Assembly (NCBI GenBank): GCA_035578155.1
Contig: JAPWDM010000013.1
Location: forward strand, 12,673,527-12,737,526
Source: Brachynemurus nebulosus
Taxonomy: Eukaryota; Arthropoda; Insecta; Neuroptera; Myrmeleontidae
Reading direction: 5' to 3'
DNA length: 64,000 bases
The notes below the pieces were generated by a model. That model was not told the DNA's origin. It saw only the letters and a list, made by a program, of their open reading frames with translations, and made no database searches. A program made the position numbers and the translations under genes. Within the stretch, counting starts at the first letter, position 1; the number at the start of each line of letters is the position of its first letter. Positions 11,101 through 22,652 of the stretch are shown piece by piece.

Positions 11101-14100
11101 AAACGTTACAAAGCCTCAGGTACTGTAGTTTGGAAATGTAGGTTAAAAACTAGAAAACAAATTTATTCAAACTATCAAAATTGGATCAGAATGTGTTTAA
11201 AAAAAAAATTTCAACCTATTCTCTAGTGACTCATCATACTACTTTAGTGGTTGGTAGTGTTTTTCGTTTTTCTATAGACGCCATTAAAAAATTGTTTTTA
11301 ATTTTTTTGCAAATTTTTCATTGTGAAAATGTTGGAACGAGTTTGTCGCTAGTCCCTAGGTGAAAATGGGTCACTAAAATAAATAATTTGGATATATTTT
11401 TCTGGGGCCTAATAAGTGTGCTTCCAGGCTAGTAAGCAGAGTTGAGCATTGATTACTAAATTTTTGTATTTATGAAAGCTTCAGCAATGAATCTACAGAA
11501 GACGCCAGCATTGGCCAGTTTAACTGGCAAACTCGGTAAGTTTGAATGCAATTAAACATTTTTTTTTTTTTTTTAAAAATAACATTTATTCGTTTATTAG
11601 AATTAAACCAACTACAGTGAAAACTCTTTATAGTGAAAATTTTATTTGCATTAATTAGTTACATATTGATTAGGTCTCGGAATTTACGGCGAGAGTGGCA
11701 GCAGCGGCAGCGATTCCGAACATAATGACGCCGATGATTCGGACACCAATCTAAAAGTAATTATTTCGCATTTGAGAATCACGAATTTCATCCATTTTGA
11801 AATATGTCCAAAGCCTAGAGGCTGTTATTTATGTGCAACTATTGCGAGAATACAGTGATCGAATCCCACTCAAAGCAACATTTTTTTTTTAGTATTAGGG
11901 TAAATGCCCCTATACCGGAACGCGATCATATGTCCGAACAGTTTTGACATTTATATATTAATGAAGTTATTTCTGAAAGAAACCTTTGATAACAAAAATT
12001 ATTATTAATAATGATTATTTTTCAATTTAAATTCACCTTGCATTTAATGTTTCCTTACTTAATTAAAGAAATACATATACATATATATTAAACAATTTTT
12101 GTTGAATACAGTATTTTGATCCTTTATTTACGTCTGATATTTAACCCGTTCTATGTTTCCTACTTTGATGTATAGATGTCACTCGATGTGTCATATTACT
12201 CATATTACACGTCTGTTTGTATATCGGTTCTCAGCTTCTAGTGTCATTAATACTTCTTTGTTTGGATACAGATGTCGACATTTTGTAAAAGAAAAAAAAT
12301 AATTAGTAAAAAATTTTGGGTTGTATTTTTTTAAAAATATATTGATTGGATTGAAAAAACTTTCTTTCATGCTTATTAATAGTCCAATAATACTAAATTT
12401 TATCTATACATTAATTTTAGAATAGTCATAAAAATTTTTTAAAAAGAGATTCTTATAGGGATTGCCGAGGAGAACATTTGTGCAAAATGTGAACTCCCGG
12501 AAATGTTTTTTTTATATTTAAACATTCATAAATAACGTTTTTTGACCTTTCACCGCTTACGTAGCGAAAACGGTGATAGATACATTAAAAAGTCCGCGAG
12601 AGCACCTGTCTATCTTGTACAGGTGAAAAGATATGGTGTGCCGTCCGGAACCTTGCCGGAACGCTCGAAAAAGTGAATTTTTGAGTGTGCGTTTGAAGCG
12701 CTGTATCTTTTCACCTGTACAAGATAGACAGGTGCTCTCACGAACTTTTTTGTAGAGAATTCGATTCTCTACAAAAAAGGTCTAAACACTTTTTAATGTA
12801 TCTATCACCGTTTTCGCTACGTAAGCGGTGAAAGGTCAAAAAATGTTATTCATGAATTTTCAATATTGTTTAAACAATATAAAAAAAAACATTTCCGGGA
12901 GTTCACATTTTGCACAAATGTTCTCCTCGGAAATCCCTACAAGAATCTTTTTTTAAAAAATTTTTATATCTATTCTAAAATTAATGTTTGGTGAGATAGG
13001 GCTTAAAATTACTACTATTGGACTATAAGAAAAAAAAATGGGTGTTTAATTTATTTGTCAATTTTTATAAGCCAGTTTAATTACACACCTAAAAATAGTG
13101 TTCCGGTATAGGGGCTTTTACGTTATTTAAACTATTTAAAATGTTATTCAAATAATATTTGAAAAAAAAAAATTGTTGCCGTGACTGGGATTCGATCATT
13201 ATATTCCCGCGATACTTGCACATAAACAATCGAAATTTTGACCTCGATTTAGAAACTAGAAACCGCCGCATAAAATCCCGGTAAACTGTTACCAAACGGA
13301 GCCCATTCTACAACATATTTAAAAATGAATGAAATCCATGATTCGCAAATTGTTCTTTTCGATCAAATATTCGATTCTATTACACTAGGAAACCATTCGA
13401 CGACGGAAGGCCGAGTTTGCCCGAACGGAACGTGAAATTGAGGCGCGTGCGCTGGACGCGGAACGTCGCCAAGCGGAACACGAGCGGACGATACGCGAAC
13501 GTGAAGAACGTGAACATTCCAGTGGCGGGAATGCGAAAGATGGTGAAAGATACAGTCAGGTAGAAACAGCAAATTCGCATTACGGTGAGTTATACATGTT
13601 ACAAACACGGTTCAAGTTGTTTTATAAAATTTAAATAGAATGACAGTGTTTTCAAGTCCTTATGCATACATACCGATTACGTCACGTACAGTAAGACTCC
13701 TTCTTGAGACCACTTATGTTCAAGAACCATCTGTTGAAGACCATGATTCTGTAACCCATTACGTAATATTGCGGAACAATCGTTTTAAGGATAATTTTTT
13801 TTTGCTTTCCCGACATATAAAAATTATCACTAAGGCTAAAAAATAATGATACTATCGGGACTGAGATTTCAGATATTTGGTATATATACCATGTGAGTTT
13901 TTTGAGAGTTGCCATTTCTATTACAACCAAATTTTTATGATAGAAATGGTACTGGAAAAGGTTCTTTTCTTGGATGTAATGGAAATATAACCAAGAAAAA
14001 CACTATCGGTCGAAGTAGCCTCAAGTACATATGCATATTTTTACCGCCTAACTGATAAATTAAAGAAAAATTAAAAAATTAAACTTGAGTAAAAAATTTT

Positions 14101-15724
14101 TTTTGCTCATTTATGTTGTTAATTAATGCATTAGATCAGCTTTATCGAAAAATTAATATATATAGTCCCATTTAAAAATCTATAAGTTTGTATCATAGCT
14201 CGAAAACCATAAGAGCTATAAAGCTCCTGACTATAGCAATCGGTTGCCCCCGTCGATATCTACAACTCTTACTTGAACAATTTTTCGATTAAATCAACGG
14301 TTTGGCTGTAATAAAAATGGCAACTCTCGAAAAACTCACACAGTATATCTATTACCCCCACTTAGTCACTGTACCGACAGACCAATCTTAATAGCGTTTC
14401 GTAGAGCGCCCTCTATACGAAACGCTAAAAAGGCACTGTAATAAACGATATTTACTTCATGGTATTTAATATTCGTGGATGAGAGAGAGAGAAATGATTA
14501 GATTTTATTAGTTAGACAAAGAAAGAATGTATTTAAGTATGAATTTGGTTGAAATATAAATATTAACAAATTAAATACGGTAAATATAGAAAAGAGGCCA
14601 GAATAATAATTTTTTTTTAAAACAAAACAAGAATTTTTAATCTTTTTATTTTAATTTTTGTAACTTTATTTACTTTGCTTTGAGTTTCCCGCCAATTTTT
14701 ATATTCACCAAGATCCTAAACTAGTTTTATCTCCTGTAAAGGGTGCCAAAATCTTCTTCAGGGAGTAATTTAATAATTTGATTCTTGTTAAAATTCGACA
14801 CGTTAGAAATAATTGGTTAACACGAATATATTATTTTAGTGGTCTTCATCGATGAGTTTTACTGTATTGTGCCCGAATGATATATTGAAAAGCATTCCAC
14901 ACATTATAGGTAATTCGGACAAATCTGCTACTCGAAAGTCTCGATTTCACGATGGACCGATAAATGATACGCAAACGTCAAAACATACCGATTACAATCA
15001 TGGCATTGGTGACAAATACAAAAGTGGCAATACAAAGACTAGTTCAAACAGTAAATCACGTAAACGCAATCGATCTAGTTCATCTAGATCGCGCAGTTCC
15101 AGTTTAAATAGTCGTTCAAAATCGGAAACGTCTAGTGAATCTAGTAGCGATCGTCGTAGTGGCACCAGGAGTCGACGGCATAGTGATAGTGTTAGAAATG
15201 ACATAAAACGTAATCGAGACAGCAGATCCGATAGTCCCGAATACCGTTCTTCAGGTAATGTATATAGAGACACGGAACAAAAGTATCGGGACCGCAGCAA
15301 ACGCAGTAAAAGTGGCAACAGTGAAGAGCGAACTCTAAAGAGTCCCGAGCACAGGTCGAATCGGCGACGCGAGGACAGTTCTAGACACAGTTACAGTCCG
15401 GTGCGTTCACGACGATCACACTCGCACAGTTCCAGATCGCACAGACGATCACGATCCAGAGATCGTCGGTCCCGGTCACGACATCGGTCACGTTCAATTT
15501 CACGAGAACGATCACGTGACCGATACTCCAGGAGATCCGACTCGAAAGAGTACAATCGTCGTAGTAAACGGTCGTCGTCACGCGACCGACGACGTCGGTC
15601 ACGCTCGTACGATCGACGCGATCGTTCACGATCACGTGACCGTTATCGATCCCGCTCGCGGGAGTACTATCGACGATCGCGCAGTCGCAGTCAACAGAGG
15701 GGTAAGAAGTCGCATAGGCATTGA
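8147..15724 (+). CDS. PNISR: PNN-interacting serine/arginine-rich protein (PNISR/SFRS18 homologue)
   Basis: Nine coding exons join in frame to 754 aa: 8147-8498, 9159-9360, 9418-9730, 9959-10108, 11017-11119, 11485-11535, 11674-11756, 13389-13584 and 14910-15724 (stop TGA). All junctions are GT-AG. Landmarks shared with vertebrate PNISR are DWAALAQQW (31-39), a Pro-rich and then Trp/Gln-rich segment (WNWQQQQWGW), RRQLPAWIREGLEKM (226-240) leading into a charged helix, the MMTEILLDVTTEEIE segment (about 346-360), ALASLTGKLG, an acidic SDSE patch, and an Arg/Glu-rich helix in exon 8. Exon 9 is a long RS domain (roughly residues 510-754) ending SQQRGKKSHRH, like the vertebrate end. Vertebrate length is about 800 aa. 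The protein is expected in nuclear speckles with splicing cofactors. Exon 9 starts at the acceptor 14909; an earlier acceptor near 14839 would shift the frame. Introns 1, 4 and 7 are almost wholly repeats. Confidence 0.93.
8547..9140. repeat. GCTTCCGAGAC family, copy 2, filling PNISR intron 1
   Basis: It has the same block order as 4948-6035 but no nested insertion. It carries a tandem duplication of about 155-160 bp: the block beginning TTTGCACCAAGTGACGTAAC at about 8710 recurs at about 8870 with diverged bases. The repeat begins about 48 bp after the exon 1 donor and ends about 18 bp before the exon 2 acceptor. Confidence 0.7.
10156..10990. mobile_element. TA-flanked inverted-repeat element filling PNISR intron 4
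   Basis: The left end CAGGTGAATAATTTGAGAGT at 10156 pairs with the right end ACTCTCAAATTATTCACCCGG ending at 10990, each bordered by TA. Inside are a poly-G run (10242-10252), a stretch at 10368-10465 resembling PNISR intron 3 (9797-9906), a tandem duplication (TTTACCCAAATATTGTATTT at 10645 and 10679), and the GACGAGTTAACTCGTC motif near 10916. A partial relative lies at 16320-16395. Confidence 0.65.
11769..13351. mobile_element. Complex fold-back element filling PNISR intron 7
   Basis: Outer arms: GAGAATCACGAATTTCATCC (11774) pairs with GGATTTCATTC-type sequence reading inward from 13350. GTGATCGAATCCCACTC (about 11850) pairs with the reverse complement of GACTGGGATTCGATCAT (about 13183). 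Inside are inverted ends TGCCCCTATACCGGAAC (11906) and GTTCCGGTATAGGGGC (13101). An inner palindrome spans about 12370-13010, with arms such as GACCTTTCACCGCTTACGTA and CACCTGTCTATCTTGTACAG. The 11940-12075 segment matches the MITE at 59107-59346 in reverse. No transposase was found. Confidence 0.7.
13889..14343. mobile_element. TA-flanked MITE, family B copy 1 (PNISR intron 8)
   Basis: Ends CCATGTGAGTTTTTTGAGAG (13889) and CTCTCGAAAAACTCACACAG (to 14343) are inverted repeats bordered by TA. The interior has ATAGAAATGGTACTGGAAAA and GCTCCTGACTATAGCAATCG blocks shared with copy 3 at 41545-41996. It is non-coding. Confidence 0.75.
14346..14430. repeat. Hairpin repeat carrying an empty piggyBac target site
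   Basis: CACTGTACCGACAGACCAAT then CTTAATAGCGTTTCG, ending in a hairpin (AGCGTTTCG ... CGAAACGCT). In reverse complement this matches both flanks of the piggyBac copy at 25010-25885, and TTAA is present once and uninterrupted (TCTTAATAG at about 14386-14394). It is therefore an unoccupied paralogue of the FAU intron site. Confidence 0.7.
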
Positions 15725-16537
15725 AGTTGATGGCATGTTTTTAAGGTTGTATTTAATTTTTATTTATTTTATTTTTTCGAAAATTTCACAGCTACTGTGA
15801 CAGATCTGTGATACTGCTAATTGGCCAAACTAGTTTTATTTAAAAATAAAAAAAGAAAAATAAAAACTATTTCGAATTTTGAACTATCGCAATAAAATAC
15901 AATTTATTACCACAATATAGGCTTAGTAATATTTTTATTTTTTTCTACTCAAATTACGTATTGAAAGGAATTTTTTTTTTACATTTTCGGCAAAATTTAT
16001 TTTTTGTCTAAATTAAAAATTTTAAAAAGCAATTTAATTTTATTAAAATAAAATTTTATCCTTCATTGTACAAATGTTACAATTGCTTTTTCAGATTTTT
16101 TTTTATCCTTGTAAATATTATCTAAATTTATTAATTTTTAAAATTTTTATTTTTCAAATTTTAATTATTTAACATCGAATTTTAATATATTTGGATTATG
16201 GAATTTTTTATATAAATAAAATACATGAAAAATATTTGGTAAATATTCTATAAAAATTAACCCCTATAATGACACACATAAAAAATTTCTCAACTCAAAT
16301 TACGACACTTTTCATGACAGGTGACGATATGCAGATTGAATAATTTAAGAGTTTCAATTACTGTTGACTTAATCTAAAAATTATTTGTTGATACCAAAGT
16401 AGATAGAGAAAGGTACGCTACATTTGAGTCCAAAATAAACTTTTTTGCGCAGTTCTCCATCTACGTCATAATACGTCACATATTTGAATTTTTTTTAGAA
16501 AAAGACAACATTATAGTTATTTATTATTATATTTATA

Positions 16538-16721
16538 CAGCGTGAGTTTCTTGAGAGTTACCATTTTTATTATAGCCAAACCGTTGATAAGAGCTATAAA
16601 GCTCCTGACTATGGCAATCGGTTGCCCCCGTCGATATCTACAACTCTTATTTGAACAATTTTTCAATTAAATCAACGGTTTGGCTGTAATAAAAATGGCA
16701 ACTCTCAAAAAACTCACGCTG
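16538..16721. mobile_element. TA-flanked MITE, family B copy 2 (deletion derivative)
   Basis: Ends CAGCGTGAGTTTCTTGAGAG and CTCTCAAAAAACTCACGCTG are bordered by TA. At 184 bp it lacks most of the interior seen in copies 1 and 3. It keeps GAGCTATAAAGCTCCTGACT and the AACCGTTGAT inner arms. Confidence 0.75.
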
Positions 16722-17546
16722 TATATATGTAATTCGCCATTTACGTCATCACGATCTGCGCGTCGGCATACATTTCTTCATCTACTTTTGTCGATACCGA
16801 TGTTTTAAAAACTTTATACCTATTAAATGGCACTAAGTATTTATTTTTCGATAAAACTGATCTATAATCAAACATTAATAGGGAAAAAAATTGATTCTGA
16901 CATCTATGAACGAGCTTTGTAATAATTGTCTACACTTACGGTTGCATTCAAAGCGTGGCGCTGATGTCTAATCTTTCCTTTAGCGCGTAGCAACGAACAT
17001 GTTGACATATTAAAAATTTGGTTAGCAACTATCTTCACTAAAGTGGGGTTAATAGACTTTGTCATGTTTTTGATTGAATTCTGATGGAATATTTATCAAA
17101 TTAATAATAAAAATAAATTAGGGCTTTTTGCAAATAATCTCTTTTAAAATTTATCAGTAAATAATTAATGAAACTCTACAATTCTCTTCAGTATTGAAAA
17201 ACTATTGATAAGTTTTATTCAGTTATTTTAACTCTAATTAATAAACAATAATTTAAATTCCAAAATGGCGCATCAATTTAAAAAAACACCAGTCGGTACA
17301 AAATATGGTAGTAATAAAGCTGTTCAAAACTAGATTTTATTCGATACAGAATTAGATTACAGTGATTTTCATTTAGGAAAACAATAAACAATGAATTTTT
17401 AACAATACAGTAATTTATTAATATTCTTATAATTCATAATTTTGCACCAGTGCGCATGCGTTCAAGTATTAAACCATTTTAAAATAATATTCTTTATGCA
17501 GTTTTATGAATATTTTGTTGGTTGGTACTAAATTTTTAATTTTCAG

Positions 17547-17590
17547 CATCGGTTCCGGATAAAACAGAAGTTTACCTGATTTTAAAGTAG
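17547..17590 (+). other. Candidate alternative last PNISR exon
   Basis: A strong donor (AGGG|GTAAGA) lies inside PNISR exon 9 after 15701. Splicing from it to the acceptor TTTTCAG at 17546 joins phase 1 to an open frame of 14 residues ending at TAG 17590: A-SVPDKTEVYLILK-stop. The phase match could be chance. The 15724 stop resembles the vertebrate C-terminus better and is the default. Confidence 0.25.
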
Positions 17591-18954
17591 CACATGTTTT
17601 TACAATTTGATTATTATTTGTCATTATTTTTGTAAATATGTCGTATTATTATCAATAGAGTTTATAAGTATACTTAAGTTCATTTAAAGAGAAACCTTGT
17701 AACAATTGTAAGTTAATTTTCAGTGGTTATGTTAAAATAAAAATTCTTTAATATATATTTATTTTTCTTTTTCCTTTTTTTTTGCAGGATAAACTGAATT
17801 TGTAAAAGTTCGTCTGTCCGTTCTAATTATTAGCCATCTGGTGACAAATAAAGAAAATATTCAGGACAGGCTGAAGAAATGATAGTAATTTAAAATTATC
17901 CGTTTTTATTTGGAAAAAATTATGAAAAAAATAAGAATGACATTCTAAAAGACATGTCAATTCGTGTTTTCAAATTAAACAGCACAAATTTTTTATAATT
18001 CTCAATATCCAGTATTTTTTTATAAATAAATGAGATTAGTCTAAAAATTCCAGTTGGCAGAAATATTTTGCGTCATGCATTTTAAAATTCAATTATAAAT
18101 TTGAATATCATATTTTTTAATTAGCCTTTTGTCAATTTTCACGCATGAAATTTTATGGTTTTAAAAAAATTGAAGGTAAGTAATATATTTATTCGTATTT
18201 TATGAATAATAAAACAGTAGCGAATGGTTAGAAAAAATTGTATTAATTTTACACCTTGTAATTTTATACAAAAACAAAATCCCTTTCCTAATCGCAAATT
18301 TCATACATAATATTTTTTTTTTAAATGTTAGACAAGTGTCCGATCTAATGAGGTTTCACTGTACCCTCTACTAACCTTTTTCTTGAAGTGCCACTAAACA
18401 AAAAGTGAGGTAAAAATTAAAATGAAATAAATATTTATTATAAAACTTGCAACCCACTTAAAAGTTTTTCATAATTTATAGAAAAGATAATATTGATTAC
18501 ATTTATTCCGCAATTTTACACGGTATAGACGGGGAAGGGGGTACTTTACAGTGACGTAGCTTCAAAAGCATGTGATGTGTACAGAACGATATACCTAAGC
18601 AAACAAAAGTAAAATTTTGAAATTTGGGAAAGTGTCTAAAAAAATAAAGTAGGGATTGAATCATGAAATAAAATTAGGGTTTCCCCTTAGGGTGAATACC
18701 CTTTTTTGGTGTTTTTTGGGGGGGGGGAGATTAATGTTGAAAATGGATAAATGAATGATAAAATTTAAAAAGATTTCTCAGGAGTAGAGAGGTCACTGAT
18801 GAGTCTAAAATTTGGAGCCCGAGTTGTCAAGACAGCTCAGTAGGCCTCGGAAGAAAGTTTGCCTCTACTTTAGCTGTTAAATTTGTTTTCGATTCGTCAA
18901 ATTATTTAAAATCCTTGGAATGACATTCCTGAAATATTTTACATAACATTCCTG

Positions 18955-19125
18955 AAATACTTTACTGAACAAAAAATACCATGTTTATTTTTTTTTTTTT
19001 TGTAATTGTGATGATTAAGTTTGAAACAATTGTTACAATTTAAAAAAAAAGTAAATGTGGTATTTTTTGCTAAGTAAAATATTTGTTTTATTATTAACAA
19101 ATATGGAATACCATAAAGTGACGCT
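18955..19125. repeat. Diverged relative of the 57.9-58.2 kb palindrome
   Basis: The stretch ending AACAAATATGGAATACCATA AAGTGACGCTCAAATC matches, in reverse complement, GATTTGAGCGTTACTTTATG at 57945. Its interior also reads AAATACCATGTTTATTTT ... AAATGTGGTATTTTTTG, so it is an older, decayed palindrome of the same family. Confidence 0.55.
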
Positions 19126-19314
19126 CAAATCAGTGAATATTCCTGAAATACTGTAAAATGATAAAAAGATCCATCAAACGATATCTTTAGTCCTTTCTCT
19201 AGTTTATGGCATGTTCACTGCCAACAGAAAATATGAAAAACATTCCCCGTATGCGAAGTTATTCATGCGCTTTATAATTTAATAAGAAATATATCGTGTA
19301 TATTCGGTCTTGGC

Positions 19315-20235
19315 TAGAGCACGGATACCGGTATTTCGGTACTACCGAAAAACCGGACATTTTTATACCTTTTTTAAAACCGGTATCAAAATTTCAAATA
19401 CCGGTATTTCGGTTTCGGTATTAGCAAAATCAGATACTTTATATAATTACCTATTTTAAATATTTTTACGTTAGATTTACTATTGGTATTGAATGGTTAT
19501 AGAGTATTTTGTATATAGCAGTATAAGCATGGATCATAAATTATTACAATATCTTCAATTTTGTTTAATGTTTTCCAGATGCCCAGTTGACCAAATACCT
19601 TAATTCATTCATATGTTTTTATACATAGTTTTTACAATTCTGGAATACATATTTTTAAGTATTTTTCTGTCGAAAAAAATACAAAATTACCTATGTTTGA
19701 GTAAAATATTTTACTATTGTTGAATACTATTGTTAATTCTAATGGTATTTAAAAAATTCCTTGCTCTGTGTAAATAAAAGAGTGAAATTTAAAAATTGAT
19801 GTCCATTTATTTTTTTAAAATTATTTTAGAATTGCCACCACGTCTTTGGACTATTTAAGCTGTGATTTTTCCCCCTTTCAGTTCGTGTGTATCTCTTTAA
19901 ATTAAATGTGCAGTAGAATCGAAGAAAATTTATATTTTATTATTTTTTGTTGTTATTCCGTTTACTTTGTTTTACTATTTTATATTTAGTTTCAGTTAGA
20001 TTTTTAAAATCTAAAAATGATGTAGTTTGTTATTATTACTGTTATCAATCATTTTCAGTAAAACATATTGCCTACTTATACAAAAACCATTTTCATTAAG
20101 AGTGTTTTTTAAAATTTGCTTTTTTTCTATACCATTTTCATTCAATACCGAAAAAATACCGTAATACCGGAATTCTAAATTTTAATACCGAATAAATACC
20201 GGTATTATAAAAAGATACCGGTATTCCAAGCCCTA
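19315..20235. mobile_element. Non-autonomous hAT element with perfect 8-bp duplication
   Basis: It starts TAGAGCACGGATACCGGTAT and ends ACCGGTATTCCAAGCCCTA. Both sides are flanked by GTCTTGGC (19307-19314 and 20236-20243), the 8-bp duplication expected of hAT. Subterminal regions repeat TACCGGTATTTCGG and TACCGAA motifs. The interior is AT-rich with no transposase frame. Length is 921 bp. Confidence 0.85.
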
Positions 20236-20550
20236 GTCTTGGCGTACAAAATACTTATGCCCAGATTACATTACATTGGCAGTGAACCTGTAAGTTACAT
20301 TAGACCTCAAAAATAAAACACATATTTAATTTATAAAAGCATTTTATTTCTTTTCTGTTTATTCGAACATATTTATAAATATAAATATCAGTTAAAACAT
20401 CGAATAATTAAACCGACTCATCCCATACAAATATCGATCGCTTAATTATCGATCCGATAACATTCCGATTCCCCCCCCCCCCAAAAAAAAACAAAAAAAC
20501 AAAACACCCCCGGAAAAAAATCCGAGCTAAAATTAAAAATAAATAACATT

Positions 20551-22652
20551 TCACTTTCCATATCGCTGTTCACACTTTGCATACTTCATTAATAATTTAT
20601 AAAATGTCTCTACGCGAATATGATGGTGCGTATGAATTTTTAAAAATTCAGTAGTCCTAATATGCCACGGCAGAACGCCGTACGTACAATAATAATCACC
20701 ACAGACAATACCTAAATCCGGTTCTGGTAACTTTAAACTATTACATATATATTTATCTAATAATTCTACATCTAATACGTCCGAATTCAAATCGTATTCG
20801 GACAACTGTTTTGTAATATCAACAAAATCTTGACGACATTTCATGTACGAAAATAGATTTACATGATATTTTTTTGTCGCGCCATTCTTGTAACCGTTCG
20901 TTTTAATTCCATACTTATTCCATACAATGGCATCCTTAAGATCTTTTCGGCGATCAATAACGGCATTTTGTAATGTTTCATCCGTTTTTCTTAAGACACC
21001 TGCAAAAAAAGGCAATTTTTTTTACTAAATTTGTTCATAGATCAAGATTAAGCGGGCATTTTATTCAAAGAGTCTTGTATTTGGTTACAATTTTTTTACC
21101 GGCAACCGTGGGCCCATAACCTGTCGTTTTATACTAGAAATAATTTGCAAATATCTCAAAAAGTATTAATTTTTCCATAAAAAGGGATATTATGAAATTT
21201 GTTGCTTGTAAATTTTACTAAAAAAAAGATTCAGTTATTTTTCCTCATAAAATTTACCGTTTTTCAGATATTTATTAAAAAAGCAACAATTTAAGATCAC
21301 TTGTTCAACAAAACGGTTTTGTGTAGGTTTTTTGTAAATATCTCGAAAAATATGGAGTTTTCAATAAAAAGGGTTATTATGAAATTTGTTGCTTGTAAAT
21401 TTTACTATAAAAAAGATTCAATTACTTTTTCTCAAAAAATTTACCATTTTTGAGATTATTAACAATTTAAGATCATTTGTTTGACAAAATGGTTTTTTGT
21501 AGATTATTTGTAAATATCTCGAAAACTATTAATTTTTCAATAAACAGGGTTATTATGAAATTTGTTGCTTATAAATTTTAGTACAAAAAAGATTCAGTTA
21601 CTTTTCTTTATAAAATTTATCGTTTTTGAGATACTTATTAAAAATGTAACAATTTAAGATCACTTGTTCGACAAAACGGTTTTGTGTAGGTTTTTTGTAA
21701 ATATCTCGAAAAATATGGAGTTTTCAATAAACAGGGTTATTATGAAATTTGTTGCTTGTAAATTTTACTACAAAAAAGATTCAATTACTTTTCTTTGTAA
21801 AATTCATCGTTTTTGAGATATTTACTTATTAAAAAATTAACAATTTAAGATCACTTGTTCAACAAAACGGTTTTTTGTAAATATCTCGAAAAATATGGAG
21901 TTTTCAATAAAAAGGGTTATTATGAAATTTGTTGCTTGTAAATTTTACTACAAAAAATATTCAGTTACTTTTCTTCGTAAAACGTACCGTTTCGTCGATA
22001 TTTATCAAAATGGTAACAACTTGAATGTTACTGATTCGATTTGTGAATTTTAAACACTTCAGTATCTTAAAAACGGTTTGTTTTTGGAGGGAAAGTATCT
22101 AAATTTTTCCTGTAATAAAATTTGTAAGCAACAAACTTAGTGACTTTTTTAAAAAAAATCCTATTAGGTCCTTGTAGGACTGAAACTGTTTAGTCAGGAT
22201 GCCGATGTTTCAGATGTACAAAATTTAAAGAAAATTCTTTGAATGAAATACACGTTGGCGCTTGGCCTATCAGACAGTACACGGGTCATCTGATAAAAAC
22301 TTGACTGAGTAATCAAAAAAGCCACTTGTATCCAAAAAGATTAAAAAAACTAACCTTTGTAATCGTACAGACTAATAAATGTAATTCCTGATGCAATACA
22401 CCAAATTATTACTCGCGCTAAGTCCTTATACGACGGCTGCTCCGTTCCAATTATGATCACTATATGTGATGGAATTTTTGTTAAATGTACGATTTTTAAT
22501 TTTAAATAGTTCTCTTCATAATTAACAGGTTTCTCGTGATTTATACACGTTATTAGGTACACCCAAAATTGATGAATTAAATCAGCTAAATTGTACAGTG
22601 TGTGTACTAGATAGAATAATATCCGAAATACAAGGGACCTCATTTCGTCCAC
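20551..22652 (-). CDS. NUS1: Dehydrodolichyl diphosphate synthase subunit NUS1 (Nogo-B receptor, NgBR)
   Basis: Two minus-strand exons, 22652-22355 and 20999-20551, join in phase 1 (DYK-G-VLRKTDE) to 248 aa; the human protein is 293 aa. The N-terminus (MRSLVFRILFYLVHTLYNLA) is hydrophobic, as for an ER membrane anchor, and the family's long variable N-terminal part is short here. The prenyltransferase-like core shows HIVIIIGTEQPSYKDLARVI, then IIWCIASGITFISLYDYKG. The C-terminus reads GVLPWHIRTTEFLKI ... KCEQRYGK and ends in the RxG motif (Arg245-Tyr-Gly247) that NgBR contributes to the shared active site with DHDDS. The heterodimer extends farnesyl diphosphate with isopentenyl diphosphate to make the dolichol precursor for N-glycosylation. 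The single intron (1355 bp) is mostly a tandem array. The gene faces FAU head to head. Confidence 0.94.
21120..22010. repeat. Satellite-like tandem array, unit about 180 bp, about five copies (NUS1 intron)
   Basis: The anchor TATGAAATTTGTTGCTTGTA starts at 21191, 21378, 21554, 21741 and 21921, so spacings are 187, 176, 187 and 180 bp. Each unit also has TAAATATCTCGAAAA, ATTTTTCAATAAA-like and GATTCAGTTACTTTTCTT blocks. Adjacent units differ by about 5-15%, and alternate units look more alike (187-bp steps), hinting at a two-unit higher-order repeat. Confidence 0.85.

Larger units (their letters stand above)
15725..19306. other. PNISR downstream region (3' UTR and intergenic)
   Basis: AT-rich tail-to-tail gap towards NUS1. 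It holds MITE copy 2 (16538-16721), a possible alternative PNISR end at 17547-17590, a strong 3' splice-site-like tract (TTTTTTTTTGCAG, about 17775-17787), an NRF1-like palindrome TGCGCATGCG near 17451-17462, and a solo pogo-like end (AATGAGGTTTCACTGTA, about 18345-18361). No conserved ORF was recognised. Confidence 0.4.

Noticed and set aside
15516..15800. 94-codon plus frame overlapping PNISR exon 9
   Set aside because: Alternative frame through Arg/Ser repeat codons; low-complexity shadow.
20465..20520. Poly-C and poly-A runs next to NUS1 as a signal
   Set aside because: Simple homopolymers in the 3' flank; nothing further supports function.
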